Source: Nitrospinota bacterium
GTDB taxonomy: Bacteria > Nitrospinota > Nitrospinia > UBA9942
Direction of reading: 5' to 3'
Assembly (NCBI GenBank): GCA_003489165.1
Contig: DNJG01000076.1
Span: 1-6,254, forward strand
Length of the DNA stretch: 6,254 nt
The notes beneath the pieces were generated by a model that worked only from the letters and a program-made list of their open reading frames with translations, had not been told where the DNA came from and searched no databases. The position numbers and the translations under genes are program-made. This document shows positions 5,671-6,254 of the stretch, piece by piece. Position 1 is the stretch's first letter, and the number at the start of each line of letters is the position of its first letter.

Positions 5671-5745
5671 AATCATAATTTATCTGTATCTTTCAATGTT
5701 TTTGTTTTTCTCTGTGTTCTCTGTGAACTCTGTGGCAAATTATTC

Positions 5746-6254
5746 ATGGCTGAATACAGAGAGGCTATAAAAGATTGGCCGGAGGACGAGAGACCGAGGG
5801 AGAGGCTCATAAAATATGGTGCTGAATCTTTATCCGATGCCCAGTTACTTGCCATTATATTGAGGACAGGCAATAAAGCAAAAAGTGCTGTTGATTTAGC
5901 AAGAACACTGATAAGTAAGTTTGAAAATTTCCGCTCTATGGATTCTCTCAGTATTTCAGAACTGTGCAAAGAGAAAGGTATTGGCACTGCAAAGGCCGCA
6001 CAAATAAAGGCTGCCTTTGAGATGGGAAAAAGGATGCTTTCCATCGGAAGTGGATTGAAGAAGGGTTTTACATGCAGTGACGATGTTGTAAATTACTATA
6101 TTCCCTTAATGAAAAATCTCAAAAAAGAGATTTTTAGGACAGTCCTTTTGGACAGTAAAAATAAGATTATAAGAGATGTAACAATCTCTGAAGGTTCATT
6201 AACCGCATCTATTGTCCATCCAAGGGAGGTCTTCAATCCTGCCATAAAAAATTC
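5746..6254 (+). CDS. radC: RadC family protein (JAB/MPN domain), N-terminal part, 3' end outside window
   Basis: The frame from ATG 5746 stays open to the window end, giving 169 complete codons. The N-terminus IKDWPEDERPRERLIKYGAESLSDAQLLAIILRTG (residues 8-42; key blocks DWPxxERPRE and GAESLSDAQLLAIILRTG) is diagnostic of RadC. It is followed by a helix-hairpin-helix-like segment, GIGTAKAAQIKAAFEMGKRM (78-97), and the start of the MPN/JAB1 domain, with Glu128 ahead of FRTVLLDSKNK and the conserved SLTASIVHPREVF (151-163). The metal-binding HxHPSGD motif would follow just beyond the window, so catalytic integrity cannot be judged. RadC was once linked to DNA repair in E. coli, but that role is disputed; members occur on mobile elements as well as in core genomes, and the true substrate is unknown. 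The start follows the CTGTGGC repeat end by 9 nt and has no Shine-Dalgarno sequence. Nothing about its neighbours explains its role. Confidence 0.94.
   Translation, partial: MAEYREAIKDWPEDERPRERLIKYGAESLSDAQLLAIILRTGNKAKSAVDLARTLISKFENFRSMDSLSISELCKEKGIGTAKAAQIKAAFEMGKRMLSIGSGLKKGFTCSDDVVNYYIPLMKNLKKEIFRTVLLDSKNKIIRDVTISEGSLTASIVHPREVFNPAIKN

Larger units (their letters stand above)
5594..5736. repeat. Outer palindromic repeat filling most of the uxs-radC gap
   Basis: The left arm starts GCTACAG (5594-5600) and the right arm ends CTGTGGC (5730-5736). Within them ACAGAGAACACAGAG (5597-5611) is perfectly inverted as CTCTGTGTTCTCTGT (5710-5724), and the match runs on into an A5/T5 stretch. The right arm has one extra 9-nt unit: read on the minus strand it is AGTTCACAG followed by AGAACACAG, whereas the left arm has only the latter. 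About 100 bp lie between the arms, including a second palindrome (5630-5670). The vocabulary (CACAG, CTGTGGC) is that of the 76-bp repeats, but the arms are a different subtype. No protein is encoded. Confidence 0.8.

Noticed and set aside
5431..5676. Minus-strand 81-codon frame across the uxs 3' end and the repeat
   Set aside because: Half is antisense to uxs and the rest is palindromic repeat; no family resemblance.
521..5736. CRISPR array formed by the CACAG/CTGTG repeats
   Set aside because: The copies are inverted, kilobases apart, and not regularly spaced with unique spacers; no cas gene is present.

Overview
This is an AT-rich bacterial stretch in which six protein genes all read on the + strand. 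The first (larC) and last (radC) are cut by the window edges. Arginine codons are mostly AGA/AGG and ATA is common for isoleucine. Every protein is of bacterial type. Together with the kind of dispersed repeats present, this suggests an anaerobic or environmental Gram-negative lineage of the Nitrospirota/Desulfobacterota sort. That placement is a weak inference; no marker here fixes the taxon.

Layout: 1-533 is the C-terminal part of larC (nickel-cofactor assembly). 614-2068 is gltX (glutamyl-tRNA synthetase). 2335-3276 is fmt (Met-tRNA formyltransferase). 3281-4573 is ugd (UDP-glucose 6-dehydrogenase). 4641-5576 is uxs (UDP-glucuronate decarboxylase). 5746-6254 is the N-terminal part of radC. 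fmt and ugd are 4 nt apart and probably translationally coupled. ugd and uxs catalyse consecutive steps, UDP-glucose to UDP-glucuronate to UDP-xylose, which would feed a surface polysaccharide or glycosylation pathway. gltX and fmt are translation housekeeping genes. No tRNA, rRNA, CRISPR array or transposase gene was found.

The genes themselves are ordinary; the unusual content lies between them. A 76-bp repeat occurs twice in inverted orientation (521-596 and 2255-2330, 74/76 identical) and brackets gltX. Its ends are GCCACAGA/TCTGTGGC, and one copy supplies the last codons and stop of larC. A related nested palindromic element fills the uxs-radC gap (5594-5736). gltX, fmt and radC each start 9-20 nt after a TCTGTGGC or CTCTGTGGC repeat end and lack a clear Shine-Dalgarno sequence, whereas ugd has a good one. 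A second, heptanucleotide repeat family (NNNARRC) occurs as three in-frame units inside fmt and five units between ugd and uxs. I did not find a new multi-gene system; the repeats are the part worth a second look.
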